NCBI GenBank assembly: GCA_002435785.1
Contig: DIUC01000003.1
Coordinates: 552 to 7,012 of the forward strand
From: Saprospiraceae bacterium UBA6168
Lineage (GTDB): Bacteria > Bacteroidota > Bacteroidia > Chitinophagales > Saprospiraceae
Direction of reading: 5' to 3'
Length of the DNA: 6,461 nt
Shown here: piece after piece, positions 6,333 through 6,461 of the stretch
How positions within the stretch are numbered: position 1 is the stretch's first letter
Layout: every line of letters begins with the position of its first letter
The notes under the pieces: model-generated
What the model saw: only the letters and a program-made list of their open reading frames with translations
What the model was told of the DNA's origin: nothing
Databases searched by the model: none
Translations under genes and position numbers: made by a program

Positions 6333-6363
6333 GAATGAATGGAGAATGGAAAATTGAGAATGG
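6333..6363 (-). repeat. Short CATTC/TTCTC-type repeat tract
   Basis: Read leftward, the motif CCATTCTC occurs twice (6363-6356 and 6349-6342), flanking AATTTT, and is followed by CATTCATTC. It is a short, pyrimidine-rich, degenerate repeat in the untranslated region before the lyase-like gene. I see no coding or clear structural role. Confidence 0.4.
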
Positions 6364-6401
6364 CGAAACATGGTGAGGGACTGCTTAATACTATTGTAAT
6401 G

Positions 6402-6459
6402 CACCCTGAACGTTCAGGCACGCCACTCCAATTTTAGAGTTGCCACCCTGAACGTTCAG
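6402..6459. repeat. Paired direct repeats with a 12-bp palindrome
   Basis: The 16-base word CACCCTGAACGTTCAG occurs at 6402-6417 and again at 6444-6459. Each contains the perfect palindrome CTGAACGTTCAG (6406-6417 and 6448-6459). The period is exactly 42 bases, about four helical turns, so both palindromes face the same side of the DNA. They lie about 155 and 200 bases upstream of the lyase-like start. This suits paired operators for a dimeric regulator, but the window ends here, so a longer tandem or interspersed repeat cannot be excluded. Confidence 0.6.
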
Positions 6460-6461
6460 CG

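Larger units (their letters stand above)
6249..6461 (-). promoter_or_regulatory. 5' region of the pectate lyase-like gene
   Basis: The 213 bases upstream of the chosen start look non-coding. Directly before the ATG the minus strand reads GTCCACAAAAAAAACTGCCA, an A-rich leader without a clear Shine-Dalgarno site, as is common in Bacteroidota. I find no convincing TTTG/TAnnTTTG pair here. The region contains a CATTC-rich repeat tract (6333-6363) and two palindromic direct repeats near the edge (6402-6459). Confidence 0.45.

Noticed and set aside
6249..6404. N-terminal extension of the lyase-like protein to an ATG at 6404
   Set aside because: It would place 52 odd residues before a clean signal peptide, and the DNA there holds CATTC-type repeats and A-rich leader sequence.
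6402..6461. CRISPR array or integron attC sites at the right edge
   Set aside because: The repeat is only 16 bases and there are just two copies visible; no cas genes, integrase or core-site motif is present. An operator pair or repeat family fits better.

Overview
The window looks like two bacterial genomes joined end to end inside one gene. Roughly bases 1 to 2,650 are strongly GC-rich and carry genes typical of Sphingomonadales (Alphaproteobacteria). Roughly bases 2,760 to 6,461 are less GC-rich, use AT-rich leaders without clear Shine-Dalgarno sites, and carry genes and a promoter typical of Bacteroidota. The two parts meet inside atpD (F1 ATP synthase beta). Its N-terminal ~420 residues are Bacteroidota-like and its last ~50 residues are alphaproteobacterial. 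The simplest reading is a metagenome assembly chimera that crossed over in a highly conserved stretch of atpD. A real recombination is possible but less likely.

Left part. A leftward partial cpaF (Flp/Tad pilus ATPase) starts at 304 and runs off the left edge. Divergent from it is a rightward group: a DMT/EamA transporter (436-1329), a small HNH protein that overlaps it by ATGA (from 1326), and a small secreted DUF6265-type protein (1734-2186). Two strong hairpins lie between the HNH core and the DUF6265 gene. The first looks like a terminator, and the HNH frame reads through both, which suggests a lost base just before a natural stop. Facing this group are leftward atpC and the end of atpD, with a clear leftward terminator at 2191-2214.

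Right part. The Bacteroidota portion of atpD has its own promoter of the TTTG-N18-TATCTTTG type at 4087-4116. This fits the separate atpDC transcription unit common in that phylum. Upstream, also leftward, is a 664-residue secreted PL1-type pectate lyase-like protein with a Ca-binding linker and a T9SS-type C-terminal sorting domain. It ends in a strong terminator at 4201-4242. Its 5' region holds short CATTC-type repeats and, at the right edge, two copies of a 12-bp perfect palindrome exactly 42 bp apart.

I see no tRNA, rRNA, CRISPR array, transposase or phage gene, and no convincing new multi-gene system. The points most worth a second look are the atpD junction, the hairpin pair with the probable HNH frameshift, and the paired palindromes at the right edge.
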